Positions 7,110 through 14,182 are shown, counted from the stretch's first letter. The stretch is 18,881 bases of DNA from JBHENN01 sp046262015 (GCA_046262015.1 JBHENN010000043.1:1-18881), one strand, 5' to 3'. Program-made: numbers and translations. Notes: generated by a model not told the origin, from the letters alone.

Positions 7110-8333
7110 ATGGCGACCCTCGTCGGGATCGTGCTCGTCGCCCTGCTCGCCGCTTTCGGCGCCGCCCATAGGGCCGAGCGGACGCAGCTCCTGACCAGGC
7201 TGGCGGCCTTTGCCGAGCGCGTCTCGAACATCCCTCGCTGGGCGGCCCTCCCCGCTGCGGTCGCCGGAGGATCTCTGGCGATCGCAGCGTTCGGCTTCTA
7301 CGCCGACGTCGCCAGCCATATCGACGAGGGGCGTGACCCGGGACCCTTCGCCAACCCGTACCACTACCTGATCATCGTCGGGCTCCTGGGCATCGGTCTC
7401 GCCGGCTACCTCTCGGTGTTGATCGGAGCCGGCGAGGACGATCCCGCCCGCGTGCGCGTGCGGCCCGGATGGAGCGCGCCTGCGGCCGGGGTCCTGATGC
7501 TCCTGTGCGGGGCCATCGCGGTGCTCGGGTTCCCCCTGGACGATACGTGGCACCGGCTGTTCGGCCAAGACGTCACCCTATGGAGCCCCACACACGTCCA
7601 GATGGTCGGAGGCGCGTCTCTGTCTACGCTCGCGCTGTGGGCCCTGCTCAGCGAAGCGGGGCAGCACGGCCACGGCGACGGCTCGCTCCTTCACCGGCTG
7701 CGCGGGCCCTTCGTAGCCGGAGCCTTTTTGATCGGACTGTCGGCGATGCACGCCGAGTTCGACTACGGCGTCCCGCAGTTCCGCCTGCTCTATCAACCGG
7801 TCCTGCTGGTGCTCAGCGCGGCCGTCGCGCTGGTCCCGGCGCGGATCTGCCTGGGTCGCGGTGGCGCTCTGAAGACGGTGGTGGTGTTCCTTGGGATACG
7901 GGGACTGCTGACGTTGGCGATCGGGCCCGTCCTCGGCCACACCCTGCTGCATTTCCCCCTCTATCTCGTCGAAGCGCTGGTGGTGGAAGCGGTTGCGGCG
8001 CGCCTGCCGCGCGAGCGGCAGCTGACGCTGGGAGCGTGGGCTGGCGCCGGGATCGGAACGGTGGGGCTTGCCACCGAATGGTTGTGGAGCCATGTGTGGA
8101 TGCCGCTCCCGTGGCCGGCGGCGCTGCTGCCGGAAGCCGCGGTGCCCTCGTCGCCGGGGTTTCGGGTGGGCTGCTGGGGGGGTATATCGCGCGTGCACTC
8201 GGTCCTGGGGATCTCCCCGTGCAGATGGGGTCCCGCTGGTTGGGTCTCGCGACCGCCGCCGGCGTGCTCGTCTCTCTCGCATACCCCTTCCCCACCGACG
8301 CACGCGTCGGCGCGGAGGCGACGATCAGGTTGA
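7110..8333 (+). CDS. Polytopic membrane protein, N-terminal part before an apparent frameshift
   Basis: This frame encodes the N-terminal, membrane-embedded part of a protein whose coding continues in another frame after about 8141. The first segment (MATLVGIVLVALLAAFG) is a transmembrane helix, and roughly seven to nine hydrophobic helices follow. Conserved-looking polar motifs sit between them: YHYLIIVGLLG, DDTWHRLFGQDVTLWSPTH, SAMHAEFDYG and HTLLHFPLY. Recurrent His and Asp near membrane boundaries hint at metal, heme or proton handling, but I do not recognise the family. The ATG at 7110 is chosen because GAGGAGGT precedes it by a few bases. An in-frame ATG at 7026 is the alternative, though its AAGGGG abuts the start. 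From about 8141 to the stop at 8333 the translation is low-complexity and does not look like real protein. Confidence 0.65.
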   Translation: MATLVGIVLVALLAAFGAAHRAERTQLLTRLAAFAERVSNIPRWAALPAAVAGGSLAIAAFGFYADVASHIDEGRDPGPFANPYHYLIIVGLLGIGLAGYLSVLIGAGEDDPARVRVRPGWSAPAAGVLMLLCGAIAVLGFPLDDTWHRLFGQDVTLWSPTHVQMVGGASLSTLALWALLSEAGQHGHGDGSLLHRLRGPFVAGAFLIGLSAMHAEFDYGVPQFRLLYQPVLLVLSAAVALVPARICLGRGGALKTVVVFLGIRGLLTLAIGPVLGHTLLHFPLYLVEALVVEAVAARLPRERQLTLGAWAGAGIGTVGLATEWLWSHVWMPLPWPAALLPEAAVPSSPGFRVGCWGGISRVHSVLGISPCRWGPAGWVSRPPPACSSLSHTPSPPTHASARRRRSG

Positions 8334-8830
8334 CGGCCCTCGAACGACGTGCGGGCTGGGCCACAGCCCGGATATCGATCGAGCCTGCGCGGGTGGTTGA
8401 CTATCCCGAATGGCTCACCCTGACCGCGTGGCAAGGCGGCGGCAGCCGCATCAGGCAACTGGTGCAGACCGGGCCGGGACGCTTCCGAACGCGCGAGCCC
8501 GTGCCGGTGCACGGCGAGTGGAAGACGTTGATCCGCCTGCACCGAGGTCGTTCGATGGTCGCGGTTCCGATCTACCTCCCGGCGGACCCCGGCATACCGG
8601 CGTTCGAGGTACCGGCGGAGGAGCGCGTCACCCGCCGCTTCATCTCGGACAAGAAGATGCTCTTGCGCGAGGCGAAGACGGTCGCCCCGGGACTCACCGT
8701 GGCCGCGACCTCGGTGCTCGTGGCGATAGCTCTGGCATGGCTGGGCGCGATCGCGTGGGTCCTGCGAAGGCTGCGACCCCCGCCGCCGCGTGGCGCCGCC
8801 GCCTTCGGCGGCTCCGCCGGGGCCCTCTAG
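8225..8830 (+). CDS. C-terminal part of the same frameshifted membrane protein
   Basis: From about 8143 the natural coding pattern moves to this frame. Reading through gives GALVAGVSGGLLGGYIARAL, a glycine-rich transmembrane helix that continues the upstream helices. After the first internal ATG (8225) come another hydrophobic segment (LGLATAAGVLVSLAYPF), a soluble beta-rich domain of about 130 residues (motifs ARISIEPA, GEWKTLIRLHRG, VAVPIYLPAD) and a final transmembrane helix (VLVAIALAWLGAIAWVL) with an Arg-rich tail. The beta domain recalls FixH/CopC-like Ig-type modules that face outside the cytoplasm, but this is only a resemblance. With one base restored near 8141 the whole protein would be about 573 residues. 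If the shift is real, an independent product starting at 8225 lacks most of the membrane domain. Confidence 0.55.
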   Translation: MGSRWLGLATAAGVLVSLAYPFPTDARVGAEATIRLTALERRAGWATARISIEPARVVDYPEWLTLTAWQGGGSRIRQLVQTGPGRFRTREPVPVHGEWKTLIRLHRGRSMVAVPIYLPADPGIPAFEVPAEERVTRRFISDKKMLLREAKTVAPGLTVAATSVLVAIALAWLGAIAWVLRRLRPPPPRGAAAFGGSAGAL

Positions 8831-8901
8831 AGGTAGCCGTTCGCGAGCGCATCCGGGCCGAAGCCGCTCGACGCGGCACGCCGCTCGTCGGCGGCAGGTC
8901 G

Positions 8902-8907
8902 TAGCTT
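8902..8907 (+). promoter_or_regulatory. -10 box of the VOC gene (TAGCTT-N6-ATG)
   Basis: TAGCTT lies six bases before the ATG at 8914, which suggests a leaderless mRNA. The GAAGG between them is too close to act as a ribosome site. No -35 match is visible. Confidence 0.4.
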
Positions 8908-8913
8908 GAAGGC

Positions 8914-9339
8914 ATGAAGCCGCGCATAAGCATCGTGACGCTCGGCGTTCGGGATCAGCTGCGGGCCAAGGCGTTCTACGAGGCGGTCGGATGGGTGTGC
9001 ACGCTCGACATCGAGGAGACGGCCTTCTTCCAAGCGAACGGAGTGGTGCTCGTGCTTTGGGGTCGGGCGAAGCTGGCCGACGATTGCGCCGTGGTGGACG
9101 ACGGAGCGCGGTGGGGTGGGATCACGTTGGCGCACAACGTTGATACCCGCGCGGAGGTCGACAGTGTCATCGAGGAAGCTCGCAGCAACGGGGCAGAGAT
9201 CACTCGCGAGCCTCGCCGAACCTTCTACGGAGGCTATGCCGGCGTCTTCCGCGACCTCGACGGCCATACGTGGGAGGTGGCGCACAATCCCGGCTTCGGC
9301 TTTGATGCTCAGGGGAACATCGTTCTCCCAACCCCATGA
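8914..9339 (+). CDS. VOC-superfamily (glyoxalase/bleomycin-resistance fold) protein
   Basis: The 141-residue product has the paired beta-alpha-beta-beta-beta layout of the vicinal oxygen chelate superfamily. The first module is ISIVTLGVRDQLRAKAFYEAVGW to VVLVLWG (5-50). The second runs from GGITLAHNV (68-76) through VDSVIEEARSNGAEI to YAGVFRDLDGHTWEVAHNP (108-126). His74 and Glu121 occupy the usual metal-ligand positions of the second module. The first module has no evident His ligand, so a metal site might need a dimer partner or be absent. Family members include glyoxalases, dioxygenases and drug-binding proteins; the substrate cannot be told here. The gene stands alone between a membrane protein gene and a convergent peptidase gene. 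Confidence 0.85.
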   Translation: MKPRISIVTLGVRDQLRAKAFYEAVGWVCTLDIEETAFFQANGVVLVLWGRAKLADDCAVVDDGARWGGITLAHNVDTRAEVDSVIEEARSNGAEITREPRRTFYGGYAGVFRDLDGHTWEVAHNPGFGFDAQGNIVLPTP

Positions 9340-9372
9340 CCGCGCCGCCAGAAGCTTCCGACCGGACACATG

Positions 9373-10605
9373 TCAGGCTCGCCCGCGGGCGAGGTCGATC
9401 AGTCTCCCCAGGATCCGCTCGCCTTCGACGTGCAATCCGTTGTGCTCGTATTCGTTCGTGATCCACGCCCGGAAGCGAGGGATCCTCGATGCTGTGTCCT
9501 CCGCCATGGCGCGGTCGACGTACATGTCGTTGGCGTAGATAAGAGCGGCGATCGGAACCGCGTTCCGGCTGAGGCGGGCTGTGTCGTAGAGGTTGGGCCA
9601 TTCGTGCTCGGCGAGTATGTCGGCGGCTTCTCGCATGGGTGCCAGCGCGCGGTAGTCCTCGAACACCCAGGGGTACAGGTGCTCGCCGGTAAACACTGCG
9701 GTGTCGTCGTACACATCCGGCAGGAGACGCTGAGCGGCCCACCGGGTCGAACCTTGGTCGGCCCAACAAGCCTCGTGCAATATGGCGTACAGAGGATTGC
9801 GCGCGAAGAGCATCGTTCCTTCCACGCCATGCAGGAACGCGGGAGAATCGGGCGGCAGCTCGAGGAGGTAATGAAGTTGCTCCGCCCCGTCGCTCATGCC
9901 CAACAAGCTTCCGAGCTGTCGGAAACGCCACGAGGTGAGAGGGTCCCCTGAGGGCAAGCGGATGTCCTCGCTCTCTAGTCGTTCGTGGATGCCTCGCACG
10001 GTGTCCTCGTCGTCGCCGTATCGCTCGTAGTAGCGGTGAGAGCGATCGATGATCCGCTCGTAGGTTGCGCGGTAGACGTCGTCGATACGGTTGCCGATCG
10101 GAGGGACCCCGCCAGTGATGAAGGCTTCGCGGAGACCTTCCGGAGCGATCGACAGGTAGGTCATGACGCAGAAGCCTCCGAAGCTCTGCCCGAGAACGCT
10201 CCAGCTCTCGACCTCCAAGGAATCGCGGATCCGCTCCGCGTCGCGAACGATCGAATCGGCTCGAAAGTGCGTGAGGTAGTCGGCTTGCTCTTGCGGCGGA
10301 CGACCGGCCAAGTGCCCGATGGGGGAGGAGCGACCCGTGCCTCTCTGATCGAGCAGTAGGACACGGAAGTCCTTGAGCGCCCGATCGAGCCACGCGGGTG
10401 AGCTTGGATGGCGCGTGGGACGCGGTGACTCATGTCCCGGGCCACCCTGGAAGAACACCAACAGTGGGCGATCGAGCCCGTCGGGATCGGCGACCTCGCG
10501 GCTGAAGACCGTGATCTGCTCCCCATCGGGCCGAGCGTGGTCGAGCGGCACGGAGAACTCGTGTTCGGTGAGAACCAGGCCCTCGGTCCGGTAGGTCCTG
10601 CTCAT
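9373..10605 (-). CDS. S33-family alpha/beta hydrolase (prolyl aminopeptidase-like)
   Basis: The 410-residue product has FFQGGPGHE (51-59) with the HGGPG-type oxyanion motif of peptidase family S33. It also has LLLDQRGTGRSSP (83-95), typical of prolyl aminopeptidases, and the nucleophile elbow GQSFGG with Ser141. The charge-relay Asp is probably Asp360 (IYANDMYVD) and the His one of EHNGLH (His388 or His392). The family removes N-terminal proline or other residues from peptides in the cytoplasm. The length of about 410 fits the larger prolyl-aminopeptidase group with a substantial cap domain. No signal peptide is visible. The start at 10605 is supported by TATCTT-N6-ATG. It is convergent with the VOC gene and divergent from the secreted metallopeptidase gene. 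Confidence 0.9.
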   Translation of the reverse strand: MSRTYRTEGLVLTEHEFSVPLDHARPDGEQITVFSREVADPDGLDRPLLVFFQGGPGHESPRPTRHPSSPAWLDRALKDFRVLLLDQRGTGRSSPIGHLAGRPPQEQADYLTHFRADSIVRDAERIRDSLEVESWSVLGQSFGGFCVMTYLSIAPEGLREAFITGGVPPIGNRIDDVYRATYERIIDRSHRYYERYGDDEDTVRGIHERLESEDIRLPSGDPLTSWRFRQLGSLLGMSDGAEQLHYLLELPPDSPAFLHGVEGTMLFARNPLYAILHEACWADQGSTRWAAQRLLPDVYDDTAVFTGEHLYPWVFEDYRALAPMREAADILAEHEWPNLYDTARLSRNAVPIAALIYANDMYVDRAMAEDTASRIPRFRAWITNEYEHNGLHVEGERILGRLIDLARGRA

Positions 10606-10611
10606 GGGTTG

Positions 10612-10617
10612 AAGATA
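10612..10617 (-). promoter_or_regulatory. -10 box of the S33 hydrolase gene (TATCTT-N6-ATG)
   Basis: On the minus strand TATCTT lies exactly six bases before the ATG at 10605, and no Shine-Dalgarno sequence is present, so a leaderless mRNA is likely. The -35 region is weak. Confidence 0.45.
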
Positions 10618-10694
10618 TTCGCGCTCCGAGGGGCCACAGGAGATCGGCTCTCGGAGGAGAATCCACCCTCAAACCCGAATCCGGAAGGTGGACT

Positions 10695-12527
10695 ATGCGC
10701 GCTCGCGGCTTGGTTTCTGTGCTCGTTCTCGGACTGCTGGCCGGGCCGTCGGCGTCCGCCGGGCCCCTTCGGGGCGCGACCGACCCGCCCAGCCGGTGCG
10801 CTCCAGGCGACGCAGCCTCAGCCGCGGCACGGTTGGTTCATCCCGACGCCGAGGTCGTGGGGATCTCACGCGTTGCCGGCTTCGACAGTGCCCTCGTCCT
10901 CGAACCCCTCATCGCCCCGGGGACGAGGCGGCGCCTCGTGCGCGCCGGCAACCTATGGTGCAGCGCAGCCGGATTCAACTCCGCGTGGCGCGCCTCCGGG
11001 CGCGCGGTGGGGACATCCGAGCAAGCCGCCGCGTTCGCCCAGATCGCCGCCGCGCCGTACTTCGACAGCGTGACGCTCCGGCGGGTCCGGACGACGGCGC
11101 CCGGCGTGGTCGTCGTCGAGACCCACGCCCGGACCAACGGCGTGACCGCCACCTGGACCGTGCTTCTCGACGACCGCGGCGTGCGCGCCGCGCGCTGGAT
11201 CGCGACCGGGTTCGCCGTGGCGCCGTTCGATGCCGAGATCGAGGGACTCACGGCGTTACCGGGCCTGAGGCGAAGCTACGTGCGCGATGCCGCGGGTGCG
11301 CTCGTAGCCGAGCAGGTTATCGAGCCGCCGGTCGGGACGGACGAAGATCCGAGTCTCTTCACGAGCGTTGAGATGCCCGATGGGTTCACGATCGAGGTCC
11401 ATGCCAGCGAGACTCCGATGGGGCCAAATCTCGGCAGGAACACCGGCGTGACGCAGGTCGATTACATACGGATCATGGCGTCGGCCGCCAAGGAGAACTA
11501 CAGGGACTACCTGGACTGGGGCCTCGAGCGGGGCTGGAGCAACGCTCCGACGCCATATCCTCACGGCGGTACGCCGGAGATCGGGGTCATCTACGTCGAC
11601 TCTGCTATCACCGCGTACTGCCTCGCGTGCGTATGGATCCGTGACGACTTCCAGATCCACATGTCCAGCCAGGTGCTGATCGCGCTGAATGCGTTGGGAT
11701 ACTCCTATCCGGGAGCGAGCGATCGTGACGCCCTGAGCAACGTGGTGGGCCACGAGATGTTCCACAACTTCCAGAACGCGTACGGCGACCCGGGTACGAA
11801 CGGCGAGTCGTCGTCCACCGCCTTCTCCGAGGGAACCGCCCGGATGCAGGAGACCGCGCACGCCTACTCACACATCAGCCATCAGCCGGACAGCCTCGTG
11901 TACGCCGACGACGCCAACGGGTGCAACGGATGGGACGACGGCAACGACCGCGACCTCGCGTTCGCGAGGGGCCCCGTGCAGGGCAAGATCTACGACGCTT
12001 GTTACTTCTGGCTTACATGGTACGGGACCCATGGCCCCACCGGTCTGAGCAAGCTGCTCGCGGCGATGGCCGAGCACATCACCGAGTCCGACACGACGAA
12101 GGAGAGCTTCGGCGCGATCGTCCGTGCTACCGGGGAGGGCGTCCCGCTGGACCTGGCGCGGTTCGGCGCCTCGGCCCTCAGCGGCCATGGTTATGCGTGG
12201 AGGCCGGGAGACGGCGAGGGCAAGAGATTGGACTGGGCGCGTCATCTCGATCGCTGGAAGGTCGCGACGCTCGCGGTGGGCGGGGAGGCGGCAGCGATGC
12301 TGAGCAACGGAGGGCTCATGGCGCGCCGGGTGACCGCGACGGGTACGGCGTCCGTCACGGGACCCGGGCAGCTGGCCCTCGTCCGCTCGGACGCGGGCGG
12401 CGTGTCGACCAAGCTGATCGCAAGCGGAACCCGAGTAGAGGCTCCCGAAGCCGGAGAGCGGGTGTGGCTCGTGGTGGTCAAGCCGACCGTGGGATCGGGG
12501 AGCGTCACCCTGCGCTACAAGGGGTAA
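10695..12527 (+). CDS. Secreted zinc metallopeptidase-like protein (HExxH gluzincin type)
   Basis: The 610-residue product begins with a clear signal peptide (RARG, then LVSVLVLGLLA, with an ASA-G cleavage site near 22). Residues about 35-210 form an unassigned domain containing a Cys pair (Cys35 and Cys89). The catalytic region is about 290-480: NVVGHEMFHNFQNAY with His353-Glu354-His357, then FSEGTARMQE with Glu379 as the likely third zinc ligand 22 residues later. Further Cys (309, 312 and in NGCNGWDD, DACYFW) suggest disulfides in an exported protein. The last 100 residues are beta-rich (VTATGTASVTG, VWLVVVKPTVGSGSVTLRY), like a C-terminal accessory domain. AAGG six bases before the ATG acts as ribosome site. 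Protease activity is inferred from the motif; the specific family is not recognised. Confidence 0.82.
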   Translation: MRARGLVSVLVLGLLAGPSASAGPLRGATDPPSRCAPGDAASAAARLVHPDAEVVGISRVAGFDSALVLEPLIAPGTRRRLVRAGNLWCSAAGFNSAWRASGRAVGTSEQAAAFAQIAAAPYFDSVTLRRVRTTAPGVVVVETHARTNGVTATWTVLLDDRGVRAARWIATGFAVAPFDAEIEGLTALPGLRRSYVRDAAGALVAEQVIEPPVGTDEDPSLFTSVEMPDGFTIEVHASETPMGPNLGRNTGVTQVDYIRIMASAAKENYRDYLDWGLERGWSNAPTPYPHGGTPEIGVIYVDSAITAYCLACVWIRDDFQIHMSSQVLIALNALGYSYPGASDRDALSNVVGHEMFHNFQNAYGDPGTNGESSSTAFSEGTARMQETAHAYSHISHQPDSLVYADDANGCNGWDDGNDRDLAFARGPVQGKIYDACYFWLTWYGTHGPTGLSKLLAAMAEHITESDTTKESFGAIVRATGEGVPLDLARFGASALSGHGYAWRPGDGEGKRLDWARHLDRWKVATLAVGGEAAAMLSNGGLMARRVTATGTASVTGPGQLALVRSDAGGVSTKLIASGTRVEAPEAGERVWLVVVKPTVGSGSVTLRYKG

Positions 12528-12556
12528 CCCTTAGCCAGGTCGGTGTGTCACGTGAG

Positions 12557-12994
12557 TCAGGGCCTGGTTGTCGGCGAGACGTCGAAGCCTGAAGATTCGG
12601 CGGCGTCCCACAACCTTCGGTCCCAGCACGCGAAGAGGACATCGTCGCGTGACTCCTCCGCTATCACGTCTGCGGACGCAAGGTGTATGGCATCGGCGGC
12701 CCGGAGGGAATGAAGGCGTGTCAACCCGCCGGCCGCCTTAGTCAAGGTCTCATCGAGCTCCACGACCTGCAGCTGAAGCCAGCGGTCATCGAGGCTGCGC
12801 ACTGCCATAGATTCACCCCTCGCCTGCAGTCGCCCTTCGCGCCTGGCGCGTGACAGAGCGGCCCGGCACTCGACATAGGTGATCCGAGATGTGGCTGCGA
12901 TCGTGGCCCCGGCCAGCAAGTCGAGGACGACGTCACGCTGTTCCTCGAGAACAAATGCCTTTATGAGGGCGCTCGAGTCGACGTAAGTCTTCAG
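12557..12994 (-). CDS. VapC-type PIN-domain toxin, apparently CTG-initiated
   Basis: This is a PIN-domain ribonuclease, usually cutting tRNA or rRNA to stop growth. The family's N-terminus is fully visible in this frame as LKTYVDSSALIKAFV, and the acidic residues are Asp6, Glu42 (TYVECRAAL), Asp101 (RAADAIHLASA) and Asp125 (CWDRRLWDAA), giving 145 residues. No ATG, GTG or TTG precedes YVDSS: a TGA stop lies only five codons upstream (four codons in between) of the CTG at 12994. That CTG overlaps the antitoxin stop codon (C-TGA) and is preceded by GAGG seven bases away, so CTG is the likely start by coupling. A TTG start at 12919 would give 120 residues but would remove the first catalytic Asp. 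The antitoxin gene is immediately upstream. Confidence 0.85.
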   Translation of the reverse strand: MKTYVDSSALIKAFVLEEQRDVVLDLLAGATIAATSRITYVECRAALSRARREGRLQARGESMAVRSLDDRWLQLQVVELDETLTKAAGGLTRLHSLRAADAIHLASADVIAEESRDDVLFACWDRRLWDAAESSGFDVSPTTRP

Positions 12995-13254
12995 CGGCGA
13001 TCCTCAGCGATGTATTCGGATAGAGATGGCCCAGCTCCTAGGCGCGGCACCTTTCGGGGCGGCACGAACTTCTGTCCGGACCAGGTGATGCGACCTTCAG
13101 CCATGAGCGTGGCGATCTGATGAGGCACGCCGGCGGGAATCATCCGAGCGACCGGCACCCCTCTATCGGTCACCACGAGCGTCTCCCCTTCCCGCACTCT
13201 CCGCAGGTAACCGCTGAGTGAGTTCTTGAGTTCCCGAACTCCAACTTCAATCAT
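12991..13254 (-). CDS. Phd/YefM-family antitoxin (VapB-type partner)
   Basis: The 87-residue product has the Phd/YefM N-terminal DNA-binding fold: IEVGVRELKNSLSGYLRRVREGETLVVTDRGVPVARMIPAG. In the family this part binds the operator as a dimer. The tail (about 45-87, ending SLSEYIAEDRR) is the flexible region that neutralises the toxin. It lies directly upstream of the PIN toxin gene, with overlapping stop and start. The ATG at 13254 is set by TATTGT-N6-ATG and overlaps an inverted-repeat operator, so autorepression is expected. Confidence 0.92.
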   Translation of the reverse strand: MIEVGVRELKNSLSGYLRRVREGETLVVTDRGVPVARMIPAGVPHQIATLMAEGRITWSGQKFVPPRKVPRLGAGPSLSEYIAEDRR

Positions 13255-13290
13255 GTAGCAACAATAACTAGAAAGTAGCTACATAGCAAC
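13253..13290 (-). promoter_or_regulatory. vapBC-type promoter and operator
   Basis: On the minus strand TTGCTA (13289-13284), 17 bp, TATTGT (13266-13261) and six bases lead to the antitoxin ATG, so the mRNA is probably leaderless. The inverted repeat ATGTAGC (13253-13259) / GCTACAT (13278-13284) brackets the -10 box. GTAGCTAC (13275-13282) is a perfect palindrome, and TAGCAAC is repeated at 13256-13262 and 13284-13290. This layout suits binding by the antitoxin or the toxin-antitoxin complex. Confidence 0.7.
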
Positions 13291-13346
13291 TCGGCGTTCC
13301 ATAGAAGGGAACGCACAACTTGGGATTCGCGTGGGCCGCTGATCAT

Positions 13347-13378
13347 CTCGGGAGGTCTTGAGCCTCCTGGTTCCCGAG
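13347..13378. other. Imperfect hairpin between the two toxin-antitoxin modules
   Basis: CTCGGG (13347-13352) pairs with CCCGAG (13373-13378), with GGAGG/CCTCC complementarity inside. It has no T-tract and lies in the 215-bp spacer between the divergent vapBC and higBA modules. It could insulate the two promoters or be incidental. Confidence 0.3.
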
Positions 13379-13429
13379 CTGACGCATCCTGATGGGCCGC
13401 GCGCCCCTCTTGCTCGGTTCGGGAGAACA

Positions 13430-13464
13430 TAACGCTTGACGGTATTAACGGAGGGCGTTACGCT
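13430..13464 (+). promoter_or_regulatory. higBA promoter and probable HigA operator
   Basis: TTGACG (13436-13441), 17 bp and TACGCT (13459-13464) form a good promoter, and the higB ATG follows after five bases, so the transcript is probably leaderless. Between the boxes lies a perfect inverted repeat TAACG-N5-CGTTA (13446-13460). A further TAACG sits at 13430-13434. Placement across the core promoter fits autorepression by HigA, as in other higBA loci. Confidence 0.65.
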
Positions 13465-13469
13465 ACGGC

Positions 13470-13760
13470 ATGATCAAGAGCTTTCGGGATAAGGACACCG
13501 ATCGGCTCTTTCAACGACAAGCGGTTCGGAAGCTCGGAACGGGAGTTCAGAGAGTGGCGCTGCGGAAGCTCCGCATGCTGGATGCGGCGATGAGGCTGTC
13601 TGATCTCCGCGTCCCGCCTGGCAACCGCTTGGAACGGCTGCGGGGCAATCGCGCTGGCCAGCACAGCATTCGGATCAACGATCAATGGCGCATCTGCTTT
13701 GGGTGGCACGAGGGCGATGCCTACGACGTGGAGTCGTCGATTACCACTAGGAGGGAATGA
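13470..13760 (+). CDS. higB: HigB-family (RelE-like) mRNA interferase toxin
   Basis: The 96-residue product matches HigB: MIKSFRDKDTDRLFQ at the N-terminus, LRMLDAAMRLSDLRVPPGNRLERLRG in the middle and QHSIRINDQWRICFGW near the C-terminus, then the terminal VESSITTRRE. HigB proteins cleave mRNA on translating ribosomes. Toxin-first gene order is the usual arrangement for higBA. The stop codon overlaps the antitoxin start (ATGA at 13757-13760). The ATG lies five bases after a -10 box. Confidence 0.93.
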   Translation: MIKSFRDKDTDRLFQRQAVRKLGTGVQRVALRKLRMLDAAMRLSDLRVPPGNRLERLRGNRAGQHSIRINDQWRICFGWHEGDAYDVESSITTRRE

Positions 13761-14062
13761 TGGCATCAAAGAAGTTGGGTCCCGTCCATGCAGGAGAGAT
13801 CTTGCTTGAGGAGTTCCTTGTTCCCATGGGCATCAGTCAGTACCGACTCGCCAAGGACATCAGTGTTCCCCCTCGCCGGATAAACGAGATCGTGCATGGC
13901 AAGCGCGCGATCTCGGCGGACACAGCTCTACGACTGGCTCGATATTTCGGGACCTCCGAGAGGTTTTGGCTGAACTTGCAAGCGCAGTTCGATCTCGACG
14001 TTGAAGCTGACCGACTGGGCGACCGCCTGGACAAGGAGGTCGCCGAGCGTCAAGCTGGCTAA
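13760..14062 (+). CDS. higA: HigA-family antitoxin (XRE helix-turn-helix)
   Basis: The product is about 100 residues. It opens with the HigA signature (LGPVHAGEILLEEFLVPMGIS) followed by an XRE-type helix-turn-helix (QYRLAKDISVPPRRINEIV) and HGKRAISADTALRLARYFG. The family binds HigB to silence it and represses the operon. I chose the ATG at 13760 because GGAGGG (13750-13755) is then about five bases away. The ATG at 13757 is only two bases from it, but would give the classic ATGA overlap, so the choice is a matter of one codon. Confidence 0.93.
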   Translation: MASKKLGPVHAGEILLEEFLVPMGISQYRLAKDISVPPRRINEIVHGKRAISADTALRLARYFGTSERFWLNLQAQFDLDVEADRLGDRLDKEVAERQAG

Positions 14063-14182
14063 CCACCACACCCCAAGCGGGCTCGGCTGTGATCTACGTA
14101 TGTCGGCTCGAGCCACAGACCGGACCCCTCTTACATCCCCTACCTGCGCGCCGTCTGGTCGCACCAACGATGTCTAGGGGGC

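Noticed and set aside
8790..8822. GCCGCC-TTC-GGCGGC hairpin near the end of the membrane protein gene as a terminator
   Set aside because: It lies inside the coding region before the stop codon and has no T-tract.
9200..10393. Minus-strand open frame of about 397 codons overlapping the S33 hydrolase
   Set aside because: It is an Arg/Ser-rich alternative-frame translation of a well-supported gene.
6918..13468. Identical 12-mer GTTACGCTACGG at 6918-6929 and 13457-13468 as a shared operator
   Set aside because: At 13457 it is explained by the higB -10 box. At 6918 it lies at a different position relative to the promoter and shares no flanking sequence, so it is probably chance.
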